DNA of 64,000 nt from Micropterix aruncella. Lineage: Eukaryota; Arthropoda; Insecta; Lepidoptera; Micropterigidae. Where the stretch lies: the NCBI GenBank assembly GCA_944548615.1, contig OX155955.1:4017863-4081862 (forward strand), given 5' to 3'. The position numbers and the translations under genes were made by a program. Below are positions 22,205-33,565 of the stretch, in pieces. Position 1 is the stretch's first letter; each line of letters opens with the position of its first letter. The notes beneath the pieces are model-generated. The model saw only the letters and a list, made by a program, of their open reading frames with translations, had not been told where the DNA came from and made no database searches.

Positions 22205-23370
22205 CGGCAGGGACTCGATGATGGCAGAGATAAAGCGAAGAAAATAATTGGGATGGGCAGCCTTCGGGAAGCTGAGCTTCGTGCTGAAGTCCAGAATTCC
22301 CCAATCGCTCAAGATAAAGGTGTATAATCAATGCGTGATACCGGCTATGACGTATGCTTGTGAGACATGGACACTGACTGCTGGGATGATCCACGAGCTT
22401 AGGTGGTGCAGCGTAACATGGAGCGAGTCATGCTCGGCATATCGTTGCGCGATCGAGTCCGAAACGAGCTCATCAGATAGCGCACGAAGGTGGTCGACGT
22501 GGGTCAAAGAGTGGCCAAGCTGAAGTGGGCTTGGGCCGGCTACGTGGCCCGACGACACGACGAACGGTGGAGCAAGCGCGTGTGAGGTGGCCACCCCTCA
22601 CTAGACTCCAATTGCTCGTGAGTGAAGGGTGGTTCTCATCAGTGGGTTTTCTCCGTAGTAAGAGTCGAATGTTGCTGAAGTTGAAGTAATTTATTCAGAA
22701 GGTATGTGATGGTTGCCAGTTTGTAACGCCTCGAATGTAAGTCGCAGAGTGTGTGTAGTGTGTGCTCGAAGTATATGTCGCAGTTGTGTAGTCGAAGTGT
22801 GAAGCGCGGCGATAGATTTGAAGATGATGATGATCGCGTGTACTATGCGTGGCTGACTGTCGCCAGAGGATGAATGAAGAGCGAGGTATAAACGCGATGA
22901 CTGCTGTGTAGAGGATAATAAATGATCGATCGAATGTCTGGCTTTATATATCGTGTGTATGATGCAATGTTCAATGCGTGGGGGGAATAAGTGTGTCAAA
23001 TTGAATCGATCAGAAGAAATGATATTAGTCATCGGCTGTGTGCGCATTAATTGCCGAAATTATATAGAATTCAATGCTAGTTGATGCGTGTAATATTGAG
23101 TGTGTTTGCAGTCTGGATATTAGAGAATCTCCTTCTTTTGTTGACTGATATGTTGAGCGAAGTCCTCAACATGCGTTTTGGAGTGGAGAACCCGGATAGG
23201 CAGAAGAAGTGTGGGCAGACCACCGACCCGATGGTCCGATGACATCAAGGAGACAGCTGGACCTGTCTGAATGAGGGAAACGGACAACCGATCCGGATGG
23301 AGAGTGATTGGAGAGGCGTATGCCCAACGGTGGACGAATGCACGCTGATGAAAAAGAGAAGAAGAAGTAG
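22205..23370 (+). mobile_element. RTE-like LINE 3' part, split by a solo LTR
   Basis: Before the LTR (22205-22580) the frames give GWAAFGKL, IPQSLKIKVYNQCVIPAMTY, CETWTLTAGMIHELR and WAGYVARRHDERWSKRV. After it (23172 onward) they give LEWRTRIGRRSVGRPPTRW, SDDIKE and RSGWRVIGEAYAQRW. These are the conserved C-terminal blocks of RTE-clade reverse transcriptases. A GAA-rich tail (23348-23368) closes it. Frameshifts and stops are present, so it is dead. The same 3' words recur at 44940-45020. Confidence 0.85.
22581..23171 (-). mobile_element. Solo LTR inserted in RTE LINE
   Basis: In the minus orientation it begins TGTTGAGGACTT and ends GGTGGCCACCTCACA, with a TATA box (TATATAAAG, complement of 22942-22950) and AATAAA (complement of 22690-22695). 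Removing it restores the RTE reading ...SKRV|LEWR.... The flanking 4-mers are CGCG and TGCG. The terminal ~75 bp (U5) resemble those of the LTR at 4714-5263, while U3 is different. This makes it a related but distinct family. No internal genes remain. Confidence 0.85.
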
Positions 23371-23571
23371 AATATCTATGTTTGCATCCAAACTTCTATC
23401 GTGATACCCCTATGTTTCGGTCTCATTTAAATGACAATTTACGTCAAAACTGAGGTATATTTAACTATTTTTTCAACAAAAGTGGACTGTGTTGTAGTGA
23501 TACCGAAGTGCATTTATCAATATCGCCTCGGCCATCTAAATGTAATAATATAAAAATAAAACATTGAATCA
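23371..23571. other. Short spacer
   Basis: AT-rich; no recognised feature. Confidence 0.4.
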
Positions 23572-24190
23572 AGAGAAAAAAATCGGTTGTGATACCCCAA
23601 GACGTTCCTGGCAAGTAGACAAGGCTCCGCCCCCCCCCCCCCCTCACTTCCTCCCTTTGCGCCGACCACCTCCCCCCACTATGAAGTCCCCCCTTGTAAA
23701 CCCCATCCACTTCCGCTCGCGCCAACACCTAACCCAATTCCCGCACGCCAATTCCTCCGCTAAAAGTAAATAAATGTGTTGATTAAAATCGCGAATGTAT
23801 TTCGAAGATTTTTATAACCTTTTAGTAGTATTTTCATAATATATTATTGGTATTTTCCTGAAATATCTGTAGTATTTTTCATGGTATTAGAAATGGTATT
23901 TTTTCAATATTATGTAATATTTTATTTATTATAGCATAGTTTTAAATTTATTTGTGTCGCTTGTATCAGATACTCCAACAAAAATAACAATGTAGTTTCA
24001 GCCCAACAATGTATCATCTGTGTACCGAATTTCATGTCTTTAATTCCAAAATTTCTAGCGCGCCCCGTGGTACACCGATTTCGACCAAAATCTTTTTAAC
24101 TCCTTTGATGACGGCAGCATTCCAAATTTCAGCCCAATCGGATTGAGCGTTTGGGCCCTATCGTAAAAGAATATACACAGACAAACAGAT
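23572..24190 (+). repeat. Poly-C family repeat, long copy
   Basis: Starts at ATCGGTTGTGATACCCCAAG, then GGCAAGTAGACAA and a C14 run. A GTAGTATTTT-rich AT block follows, then TGTACCGAATTTCATGTC, CAAATTTCAGCCCAATCGG and a CAGACAAACAGATTGACAGA tail. The same order is found at 61303-61830 and, in reverse, at 48915-49475. No coding frame is shared between copies, so it looks like a non-autonomous interspersed repeat. Superfamily unknown. Confidence 0.65.
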
Positions 24191-24402
24191 TGACAGACAG
24201 ACTTCCATCGGGAAAAGGTCTTAATCGTCTCAGGGGGGCACAACATGAATACATCTCGAAAAATATTTGCCCGTTCACAATCCTTTCCCTCCTCGTTGGT
24301 TGGCGGTCCGTGAAAGTTAAATTTATCGTGTTAAAGATGACGAGGCGTCTAATGGAGAATGGCCGCAATGAGCACCTCAGTCTTATGTCTGCCTAATTCA
24401 AG
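24191..24402. other. Spacer with first target-duplication copy
   Basis: No gene. TGCCTAATTCAAG at 24390-24402 is the left duplication of the retroposon that follows. Confidence 0.5.
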
Positions 24403-24719
24403 TGTGGTCTGTCTGTCTGTCTGTCCGTTTCACCGCTTCGTAAGGGAGAGGACCGCGCAAGCGACCTCGAACTCGGAACCAATCGAGAGACCGGAGAAAT
24501 CTGGTCACAATTGGAAGTGAGGGCGCGAGTATCTCGAGCCCGCCGGGTTTATTCCTGGCTAACTCGCGGTAAGGCGTTGGACTCTCACGGGTTGTGACGT
24601 AGCTGGACGTAGAATTGTACTGTCCAAAGTCTTCTACGTTCACTGCAGGGCGACAGAACGACTAATCGTTAAAACGTACTGTGGTGACGGGCTCGCCCGT
24701 TGTAGTCGACACCGCAAGA
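24403..24719 (+). mobile_element. SINE-like retroposon, copy C (5'-truncated)
   Basis: Only the last ~300 bp of the family are present, starting at CCGTTTCACCGCTTCG after a (GTCT)n stretch. The copy is nearly identical to copy A over this part. It ends GTAGTCGACACCGCAAGA and is flanked by a perfect 13-bp duplication TGCCTAATTCAAG (24390-24402, 24720-24732). A complete 3' end, a missing 5' end and a variable-length duplication are the signature of target-primed reverse transcription by LINE machinery. It appears young. Confidence 0.85.
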
Positions 24720-24732
24720 TGCCTAATTCAAG

Positions 24733-25689
24733 GACTAATGGAATAATTCGTTTACCTGCTATTTTAAATTTGATGGTCGTCTCCAACACGAAATGGCCAT
24801 TTTGGGCCCACTTTCCAATATCTGTAAATCTCTCAATGGAAAGATCGCTTTATGTAAAACCTAATATTACTAGAGCGACTGACCTCAGTCATGAACCGTT
24901 TCTGAGCGTAATTCCTATTAAATATGGCTAATTACCTGATATCCCCTAGGACACCTAATACAACCAGGCATTGTAATTTTAATAACTGTTAAAAAGAAAA
25001 CCATCGCAGAATACTCAAAACAATAAAGTGCGTACTCTGTATAAGTACAAACTTTATATTCCTGAGAATGCTAGAGTTTTTAATCATTATATGAAGGGGA
25101 AATACTGGGATATGTTGCTTGAACTCTGTAATGTGTCTCATGATTTCATTGCCGCTCTGTTTACTGGATTTTGTAATATGCTAAGGTCAGCTGTCCAACA
25201 TGGTGTGCCCAGTACCATACTTTATAATATTTTTATCTTTTATGGACCTTCCCTGCAAATAAAATTTTAAATAAATGATTGGCATTGGGGTTTTTGTATA
25301 ATTAGCAATATTTAAGAAGATTACAAACTTCAAAACTTCGAAACGGCTCATAATTGAGGTAAGGTATCCGGCTCATAAATATTCTAGATATGTAGATTTT
25401 TCCAATGTTAAATAAATTATTGTTATTGAAGAGGTGGGCCCAGCGCAGAAAATCTTGAGAGCTATATAACATACATATAATATATTTGCGTAAACGTTGT
25501 TAGTGTTTTGGGATGCATGTGTTTGTGAGTAGTGGCGCTCCTCGTTTGTGTCTCCTCTTTGCGTGATTTTGTGTATAAGAGGATATTGTATGTAGTCTAT
25601 GAGATTTGGTTTATTATGCATGTACGCAGGTAACGTGTCCAATGGAAATAAATAAACAATGATTTACAAAAAAGCCTGCATATGTAATT
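24733..25689. other. AT-rich spacer with unrecognised small frames
   Basis: A plus-strand frame of 80 codons (25028-25270) and a minus-strand frame of 89 codons (25373-25642) are not recognised. Neither has transposon ends or splice evidence. Confidence 0.4.
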
Positions 25690-25856
25690 GTAAAACTCTC
25701 TGTTTCGTAGAAGTCACCTACTTTCTCATAAACCAACAATAAAAAATCTATCCCGCTGTTTATTCGTATATACGGTACGAGTAGAGGAAAGAAAGCAAAT
25801 CAGTCAGAGGAAACAGAAACACGACGCGTTAAATGTTATTACCTATAGCGCCAAAA
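25690..25856. repeat. Direct repeat R, copy 1
   Basis: Shares AAAACTCTCT, then TCTATCCCGCTGTTTATTCG, AAGAAAGCAAATCAGTCAG and CACGACGCGTTAAA with 27045-27220, in the same orientation. The pair brackets the retroposon at 26011-26908. Nature unknown. Confidence 0.65.
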
Positions 25857-25900
25857 TTTGAGCTGGGATATTTTCGCGCTATTCACTTTTTCGTAACTTG

Positions 25901-25915
25901 CCACTAGATGGCGCT
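25901..25915 (+). promoter_or_regulatory. CTCF-like binding motif
   Basis: CCACTAGATGGCGCT fits every position of the published CTCF core consensus CCASYAGRKGGCRSY. CTCF is a zinc-finger architectural protein present in insects. The word lies in a repeated segment: a degenerate relative is at 48047-48061, and a one-off variant (CTACTAGATGGCGCA) is in the MITE at 5837-5851. A motif match does not show binding. Confidence 0.35.
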
Positions 25916-26010
25916 GCAGTACATGATTTATACTGTTAAACAGATCGCCATGGCAATTGCTAAATATAGGTATTAGAGCACAAACAATATTTTCGAGTTA
26001 TCCCTTTAGT

Positions 26011-26908
26011 AGGGAGCTAATGAGCCCATGCTGGGTTGGCCACGAAGACCTATTCTGTTCAGGGTCGGTCACACTCACGGGTCAACACCCATCCGACGAC
26101 CTCCACGCACGAGGTGCGAACCTGGGTAGGACTCTGGCCTTGGTCAGTTTCCCCTGGGAATCAAACCTCTGGCTCTCCTGGACGGTCTGCGCAATCGATT
26201 GTGCACTCTGACTAACAACTTGAGTTGTCGACTACAACGGGCGAGCCCGTCACCACAGGAAGTTTTAACGATTAGTCGTTCTATCGACCTGCAGTGAGCG
26301 TAGAAGACTTTGGACAAAACAATCCAGCGTCTAGCTACGCCACAACCCGTTAGAGACCAACGCCTTACCGCGAGATAGCCAGTTATGCTACCTGGCGGGC
26401 CCGACTCTCGCGCCCTAACTTCCAATTGTGACCAGATTTCTCCGGTCTCTCGATTGGTTCCGAGTTCGAGGGGGAGTCTGGAAGCTGTACTGTTACCTAT
26501 AGAGCGGGTGTGGTTGCTGACCTTACGGCGACTGCTCTTGAAATAACCATCGGCCATCCGATCCTGGGTGAAGAGCCGGGCAAAGGACGCCGTGGTCGGC
26601 GATAGATTCGGTATACACCGTTTCACCGCTTCGTAAGGGAGAGGACCGTGCAAGCGACCTCGAACTCGGAACCAATCGAGAGACCGAAGAAATCTGGTCA
26701 CAATTGGAAGTAAGGGCGCGAGTGTCGGCCCGCCATGTAACATTACTGGCTATCTCGCGGTTAAGGCGTTGGTCTCTTACGGGTTGTGGCGTAGCTAGAT
26801 GGTGGATTGTTTTGTCCCAAGTCTTTTACGCTCAATGCAGGTAGATAGAACGACTAATCGTTAAAACTTTCTGTGGTGACGGGCTCGCCCGCTGTAGTCG
26901 ACAACCCA
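26011..26908 (+). mobile_element. SINE-like retroposon, copy D with inverted duplication
   Basis: A full-length copy flanked by a perfect 15-bp duplication AGTTATCCCTTTAGT (25996-26010, 26909-26923). It carries an extra block: 26220-26470 is the reverse complement of its own 3' part 26659-26911 (about 92% by eye), with a 188-bp spacer between the arms. The block sits between the words ACTAACA and GGGGAGTCTGG, which are nearly adjacent in copy A. So an antisense, 5'-truncated family copy appears to have been added inside a complete one. The 199-codon minus-strand open frame at 26144-26743 is a by-product of this palindrome. Confidence 0.85.
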
Positions 26909-27044
26909 AGTTATCCCTTTAGTTGTGACTCCGCCACGAAATGACGCCGCAACACATCAACTTCTATATCGTTCACCCGATCGCCTTGAAAATTGCTAAC
27001 AAGGACAACGCCGGCAATACCACTAAGTAAATATAAAACAAGTA

Positions 27045-27220
27045 TCGCAAAACTCTCTAAGCTTCGTAGACGTCAGCTACTTTCTCATAAACCAGAAATG
27101 AAATTTCTATCCCGCTGTTTATTCGCAAATACTTTAAGAACAAAGAGAAGAAAGCAAATCAGTCAGCGTAAACGGCAACACGACGCGTTAAACGTTATTA
27201 CCTACGTTGCAGCGCGGAAG
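27045..27220. repeat. Direct repeat R, copy 2
   Basis: Second copy of the repeat at 25690-25856. Just before it, CGCCGCAACACATCAACTTC (26950 region) also resembles CGCTGCAGCACATCAACTAC at 48055-48075, so the locus belongs to a dispersed repeat of unknown class. Confidence 0.6.
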
Positions 27221-28547
27221 CCCGACGTATAAGCCTGAAAAATGCTCCCACCTGTTACAAGTCGTTAGCCGTTCGCGAAAACGTTGAAAAACGAGCCGCG
27301 AGCCGGGCGTTAAATATGACTTTATTTCCCAAGACTGCAACCGTGCTGCTGAAATTCAGCTTAATAGCTCGCCTTGGAAGGCATTTGGCCCGCGGAGATC
27401 ATAAATCCACTAATGCACTGCTCGCCTTTTAACATTGAGATGTAAGTAGATAAAGCTTTGGACTTATTTATTGGAGCAGTAAAGCAGCCTCTGCTACGTA
27501 TTAAATATCTTCCTGCTTTACTTGCTGATCTACTCGAAACAGCTACCCCAAATTGTAAATACACAGATCATGTTTCCATTGATATACGTTGCATCAGGTT
27601 CCTTAAGAGCCTTATTACAAAATAGCGTAGGTATTCTTTTAAAATGAGTTGAAAAAATGAACGCATTTTTTTTTTGGATGTAACTATAAAAGATAGGATA
27701 AATAAATAAATAAATAAATAAATAACTATTCAACCCTGGGAGAAAACCGCGGCACTGAGCGCTCTTCTCTTGCGCAAGCAAATATATACACAATTTCTAA
27801 TTGTTTTTTGCAGTGTTTTCTCCTTTCTAATGACAATAATTTATATTATGTCGTATTGCTAAAAGAGTGAACTTTAATATAGTATAAGTATTATATAAGA
27901 ATCTTATTTTATTTCTGAGAAAATTAGAATGATACAGGAAGATTTTTTTTTAATTTTGTGTAATTGTAAGTAATGTATACCTTGGATATGTGGTCAAAAA
28001 ACGAAAAAATAAAGCCGTAGTGTACATCGAGAATACATGACGGACATAAAAAAAAATAGTATACGGTTTTCGTTGTAGTGATATTACTGTATTAAGGAGC
28101 TCAAAGTTTGCCTTCCGAGCGTTTTACGAATAACGACTTTCGGAAAATGGGCTGAATAAGTAAATAATATTCGTTATATCTAAAATTAAAGGCCGCTATG
28201 GTCAACATCAAGAAATGGTCCAGGTAATTCAGTAATTAAAGTTTGTAGAAATCTCTTCATTTCTTGGAATTAGAACGCCAAAAATCCACTTTTCTTGCCT
28301 TTCTGGAAAAAATATGTGAACGGGCTCTTAACTATATAATTGCTATTTTTCACACTGGTCACGTTGAACTTGGATAACTTGGGTTGGCGTGGGAATTTCT
28401 AAATCAAATAAATTTTATTTCAAGGCCATTCTATTCTTTTTTAAGGATCAGCTATTGATTTGTCTTTCCGTCGTTTGTTTTTGCTCAAATATTTTTGTTT
28501 GACCAACCATGGTAAAGTTGAAAATTTGGACTATTCAATATAAGATC
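27221..28547. other. Spacer, no gene seen
   Basis: An (AAAT)n tract lies at 27703-27727. The minus-strand frames at 27361-27564 and 27530-27793 are not recognised. The right end may include decayed mariner sequence (an ATGGTAAAGTTGAAAATTTG region near 28508). Confidence 0.45.
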
Positions 28548-28987
28548 CTGTGCCGATGATTTCTATTACAGCTTCTTGCAGTCTGGCTATACAGTTACCG
28601 TAAATGTGTACTCTTAATAACTGCCAACAATGATGGAGAAGCTCGTGATTAAATTACCGAGCCTGGTCAATTGCTCATCGCCACTGCTTCTGCATGACAA
28701 GGAATAACCACAGATTTCACTGGAAACAGTCGCAAAGTTGCAGGAGTTGCAGCTGAAGACTCTTGGTCACCCAACGTACTTGCCAGACCTTGTTTTAAAA
28801 GTTTTATTTTTTCAGAATTTAGATAATTTTTATAAAAGAAAAAAATCAACTTTGAAGAGTCGGTGAAAAAAGCCTTCAAATCATTCATTTGTTTCTGTCC
28901 GCGAGAGTTTTACAGCAGACGAATTAAGCAACTCCTATTAAAATGGCAAATCTGCATAGATAATAGGGATCAATATTTCCATTGATA
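28548..28987 (+). pseudogene. Mariner transposase remnant
   Basis: Across two or three frames the plus strand reads YSFLQSGYTVTVNVY, QLPTMMEKLVIK, PSLVNCSSPLLLHDK, ETVAKLQELQLKTLGHPTYL, PDLV, LDNFYKRKK, then FKSFICFCPREFYSRRIKQL and WQICIDNRDQYF. These are the ordered blocks of mariner DD34D transposases. The second and third catalytic Asp positions survive (HD in LLLHDK, PD in YLPDL); the first is in a decayed part. In-frame stops and shifts make it nonfunctional. Mariners move as DNA at TA targets. Terminal repeats were not found. Confidence 0.85.
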
Positions 28988-31224
28988 AAATATATATTTG
29001 TCATACTAAATTTTTGGCCCTAAATTTTATTTAAAGAACAGCAACTTCATAGCAACCTAATATATAATGACAATCCACAAAATTTCTCAACAGTCACAAA
29101 ATAATTTGATATTAAGCAAGAGTAATTGATTAGGAAGGTTTTAGGTATTACTAATTGCATTCGAGTTTTGTGACTTACATATAAATTTAAATAAAAATAT
29201 AAATAATTATTTGAACATCTGGGTGAGACTCGAGTTCATTCTTAATATTATCTACAGTATTTTATTGATTGTATTAGTGTACTCGCATGTTTTATCGTTA
29301 TAAATTAATTACAATAGAAGATACATTAAGAATTTATGCTGTAAACTAATGTCTGCACAACTGTAAGAGATTTCAAGACATTATACAATGATTGATTGAT
29401 TAATTGTTTACCAGTTAAAATAATTTTAGCATTAGAATATAGTATTTTGTACAAATAATGATATGAATGATATCCAGGTAAATTTAAAATAGACTATTCA
29501 CATATTTTATTGTTTATACTTATGTTTATATTACATCTAAATGGCAGTAATATAAACAAAAGTAATGTTTATTTGTGAATGAAATAAAAATAAATGAATT
29601 AATATTGAGACACTTTACTGCCTGCTGTCTAATTTGATTATAGCATGATAATTTCATTAATTTTTTAATATCGGCAATTTTGAAATTTTTATACAACAAT
29701 AACATTTGTAGGGAATCGCAATCGGAATTCGAAGTTGCATCGAATCTGAACCTATTTTTCCAATGTCAGAGTTGTGCACGGGAAAGCGCGGAAGGACAGG
29801 AAGATGACTGAAAGACAAATAAAGAACATCAAAATACATACAGGCAAACAGATCTATTTTAAAACTTAATTTCTGACTGACATCATTGCTTAGAGCTTCC
29901 AAGACAAACGTGCGAATACATAGTAATCAAAACAAATCAATTTATTTTATCATTTGCCCATCGGGCACAAAAAATAAAAATCTTTAGAAATCAAACCATC
30001 CAAATATTAAATATTACTTTCTTTTGAATCACAAGTTAAATCTCATGATGGTGCTTACATTTAATGGAAATAAAGTAAATTTATGTAATCCAAAAACGAA
30101 ATAATCGAAAAATAATAACAACACCTAATGAATATAGCCTATATTACAGTAAATAGTTATAAATTTATTCTACAATACCTATAACTTCCTAGTTAAATAC
30201 CTATAACTAAGTAAAATGTAATGGATAAGGCTAGTCATCCGATAAAGTATTAGAATCACAACCAGAAAATATAAATACTGAAAAGAAAGAAAGAAAAAGA
30301 AAACCTTTTTAGAGAAAACCTAAATTTTATCAATCCATCAGAATATACATAAAATAGAAATTATTCAAGATAAAATTCAATTATGTAAGAAAAATAATCA
30401 TAATTAGGAAACAAAATAAAAATAATCATAATATAGAATAATCTTGTCGTACACGTAATAAAAATTTTGTGACATACATTAAAAAATATACAGTACTGAA
30501 ATACCCTAAAAATAAAGCTACACAGTTAACATTTTTTTTTTAAATATTTTATTCATGTATTTTGATTGTACATTTAGCCCCGTTGTTATCAATGTTATAA
30601 GTAACTCGGAAAAATTTAACACCGAAATGTAGCTAATGCTCAGTGCCCACCTAACATTATAACTGAATTGCAGAAAATAAATGGTATAATTAAAATTAGA
30701 AATAAAAGTTATTAAAATTATTTTAACATTTTGGAAATAAATATTGTTTTAGCCAGTTACCTAAATTAAATATAATTTTCGATATATTTTATTTATTTGC
30801 AGTAGCTTATTATAATAGTTTACACCTATATGTATACCGTTGGGCTTTGAAATTCTGAAATAGCCGCTGCGACTAATGGATATATGTAGAGTGACTTGTG
30901 TTTTGTATCGTGTGTAAGTATATGAGAAGGCATTAAATGCATATTCTTGTAAAATTCACATACATATAGTAGTAGTAATCATGCTCACTGGGTTGTAGTC
31001 GCAACGGACAACTACACATGTATTTAAAATATGTCTGAGCGATGATATAAAGTTATAGACCCCTGTTTTTTTAACTGAGTTTTAGAGTTCTAACAGATAA
31101 CTGAATATCCCATTCGCAAAGTAGGTCACTATATTTATGTCGCCACTATGCTTTATTCGATACATTCTTTATATAGCAAGGCATATTATTGCAATTATTA
31201 AATTATTTAAATGAGACGTCTTCC
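28988..31224. other. AT-rich desert
   Basis: About 2.2 kb of very AT-rich sequence with many AATAAA/TTTATT words and no repeat end or credible gene. The minus-strand 81-codon frame at 29657-29902 is unrecognised. Confidence 0.6.
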
Positions 31225-31650
31225 GCACGATCCATCTGAATTAGGACGTCACTCCGAGCCCCGCGTCGGCGTGATTTGGTCGCGTCAATCCGGCAGGCAG
31301 CACTCTTTCACGATTTTTCACTTCTGACACCTGGCAAGGTCTAGGGACGAGGGGGGTGTTAGGGGACGTGGCTTCCTGATAGAGTCCTGAAACAAGGGCC
31401 TGGAACATGAAGCGCGCCCCGCGCCCCTAATGTGACGCGTGACAAACGACTGTCGAGAGATTAGGGTGACGGAATTCGACGGTTCATTTTTCTTTGTCGC
31501 AGTCTCTTCCGCGCCGCCGGAGATAATGGGATCAAATGACATTGCAGAGGCCCGGGAGAGGGAACGTCCCTTCGCTGACGAGGACGTGCCACTGTGGTAT
31601 CCCGGTTGCCCTACGCGTGTGATTGGCGAATTTAAATTGAGATAGAAAAT
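31225..31650. other. GC-rich island, unassigned
   Basis: A sharp change from AT-rich to GC/CpG-rich sequence. A minus-strand frame of 129 codons (31318-31707) and a plus-strand frame of 68 codons (31439-31645) overlap, which is typical of stop-poor GC-rich noncoding DNA. No domain is recognised. It may be conserved host regulatory or exonic DNA. No splice pattern is clear enough to call. Confidence 0.4.
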
Positions 31651-33090
31651 GAGACACGAGATATACGTCGAAGAATAATGAAACGGCAACGACGCATCAA
31701 ATAACATACAGCATAATTACAAATTTATTATTCTTTGTACGTTCTGTGGCTGGGGAAAAAATCCGGCAGGCTGTATCTGCGACGCAGTAGGGTATGTGAA
31801 ACCAGTACTGGTGCTCTTTGCCACTACTCATATGTGACACATGGGGATGATTTATTTATTAATAATCTTACGGCTTTTCAGAATAATAAATAATTTGCTA
31901 CTTCAAAAAACGCACTATTTGCCGAGGGGTAATTTAATTTATTTTTTTTTTAATTTTTAATTTGATTTAATTTTAATTTGATGAAATTCACAAGAAATAA
32001 TATTAAAACATTTAAACAAATATATTAAATATAGACACGACACAAGACAGAATAGCAGAGATGTACAACAGAGAATGAGAACGACATATGGACAAAGACA
32101 TTACGTCTTCTTCGCGAAGAAACTTTATATTTATTACGCAACTCGATCAGGCTGAAATCATTCAAAATGACGCCCATTACAAAAGACTGGTAACAGAATG
32201 GTTGATAAACTCGACGAGCTAGCACTGTGAGTCTTTAGTAACTAGCGTTATTATATAGGTACATAGATATTTAGTTTATTAATAATATTATTACATAATT
32301 AGCCTTAAAACCGTATTAATATATCTGCCATATATTATATTTAATTTAAGTAATTTATTAACAAAAAAATTACTGAAGTTAATATATACACTAATTAAAT
32401 TTCCCAATATTGCAGAGATTTTCCATCCGACAGATGAATACCGCTTTAAATATCACCTCAATACAGACTAAGCCGCACTCTTTAGTAAATTTCCAGGGCT
32501 CTAAAATCTGTATGTACGATTAACAATCATGTAAAATATAGTATAGGGAAATTATTCATGTATTTGTAGGGATAAATTAAATAAAAAAATAACTTAAATA
32601 ATTAATGATGTTTACTGTCCGATGTCGCGAAACTAAGAAAAGTTTATGCTTGAGTGGATATTTTATGAACATACAGTTACATTAATTACTGTGTGAATAC
32701 GAAGAAAAAAAACTAAAAGGTGAAGAGAAATTTTATTTATTACATAGTTAACAATTAATAATAAGAAGATTACGTACTGCAATGAAAAAGTTTTTTCATT
32801 TTTCAAAATAAGAGCAGTTAAAAATCTAGTCGTAAAATAATTACAATGGCGAAAATTCCTAATAAAGATATTTCACTCGTACACAGATATTTCACTTCAC
32901 AGATATTTCACACGTCAGCGTGTGCTTCTTTGATAACTACCCTCTTAAAGAAATAATAGCCGAACAAGAACGCGGCTCCTAAACGCGAATTATATGAGGA
33001 ATAGTGAGGGTATGACCATTTATGGCATGTCAAATGTCGCTGCTGAGCTTACGTTCGGCAATGGTTTATACATTGTGTTACTGCACTTAA
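31651..33090. other. AT-rich spacer, no gene seen
   Basis: Only short frames (32025-32225 minus; 32994-33176 plus) that lack motifs. Confidence 0.5.
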
Positions 33091-33565
33091 CTGGGCTAAT
33101 GAGCCCAAAGCAGTTGGGCCAATATGACCCATGTATTACGATCGGCCGAACTCACGGGTCAGCACCCATCAGGTAGCCTAGAAATAGAAGTTCTAGCCCG
33201 GGTAGGACTCTGCGCCTGCGGGTCGGTTTATCTTGGGAATCATTCTTCGGGCGTTGCTGGACGGTTTGAGCACCGTGCGGCGTCAGCCAATCGATTGTGC
33301 ATTCCGACAGATAACCGAGGAAGTCTGTAAACGGCTTTGTTACCTATAGAGCATGGGTGTTCGTTTACCTTTTATCAGCCGCTCTTGAAACGACCAATCA
33401 GCCACCCGATCCTGAGTGGACGTCGGGCAATGGAAGCCGTGGTCCGCGATAGATTCGGTAGATATTTAATCACCGCTAACATAAGGGAGAGGACCGCTCA
33501 AGCGACCTCGAGCCTGTCGGGAGGCTGGAGAAATCCGTACGTAGCTAGTAGCGGGAAGCGTGGAT
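33091..33565 (+). mobile_element. SINE-like retroposon, copy E (3'-truncated, old)
   Basis: Starts with CTAATGAGCCCAAAGCAGTTG, then CTCACGGGTCAGCACCCATC, GGACGGTTTGAGCACCGTGC, GGAGAGGACCGCTCAAGCGA. It stops near TAGTAGCGGGAAGCGTGG, well before the usual 3' hairpin. It is diverged from copy A and no flanking duplication is visible, so the 3' end was probably lost by deletion. Confidence 0.7.

Noticed and set aside
26144..26743. 199-codon minus-strand open frame
   Set aside because: It lies entirely in retroposon copy D, spans the inverted duplication and is not preserved in other copies. No domain.
31318..31707. 129-codon minus-strand open frame
   Set aside because: No recognisable domain and an overlapping plus-strand frame; more likely a stop-poor GC-rich island.
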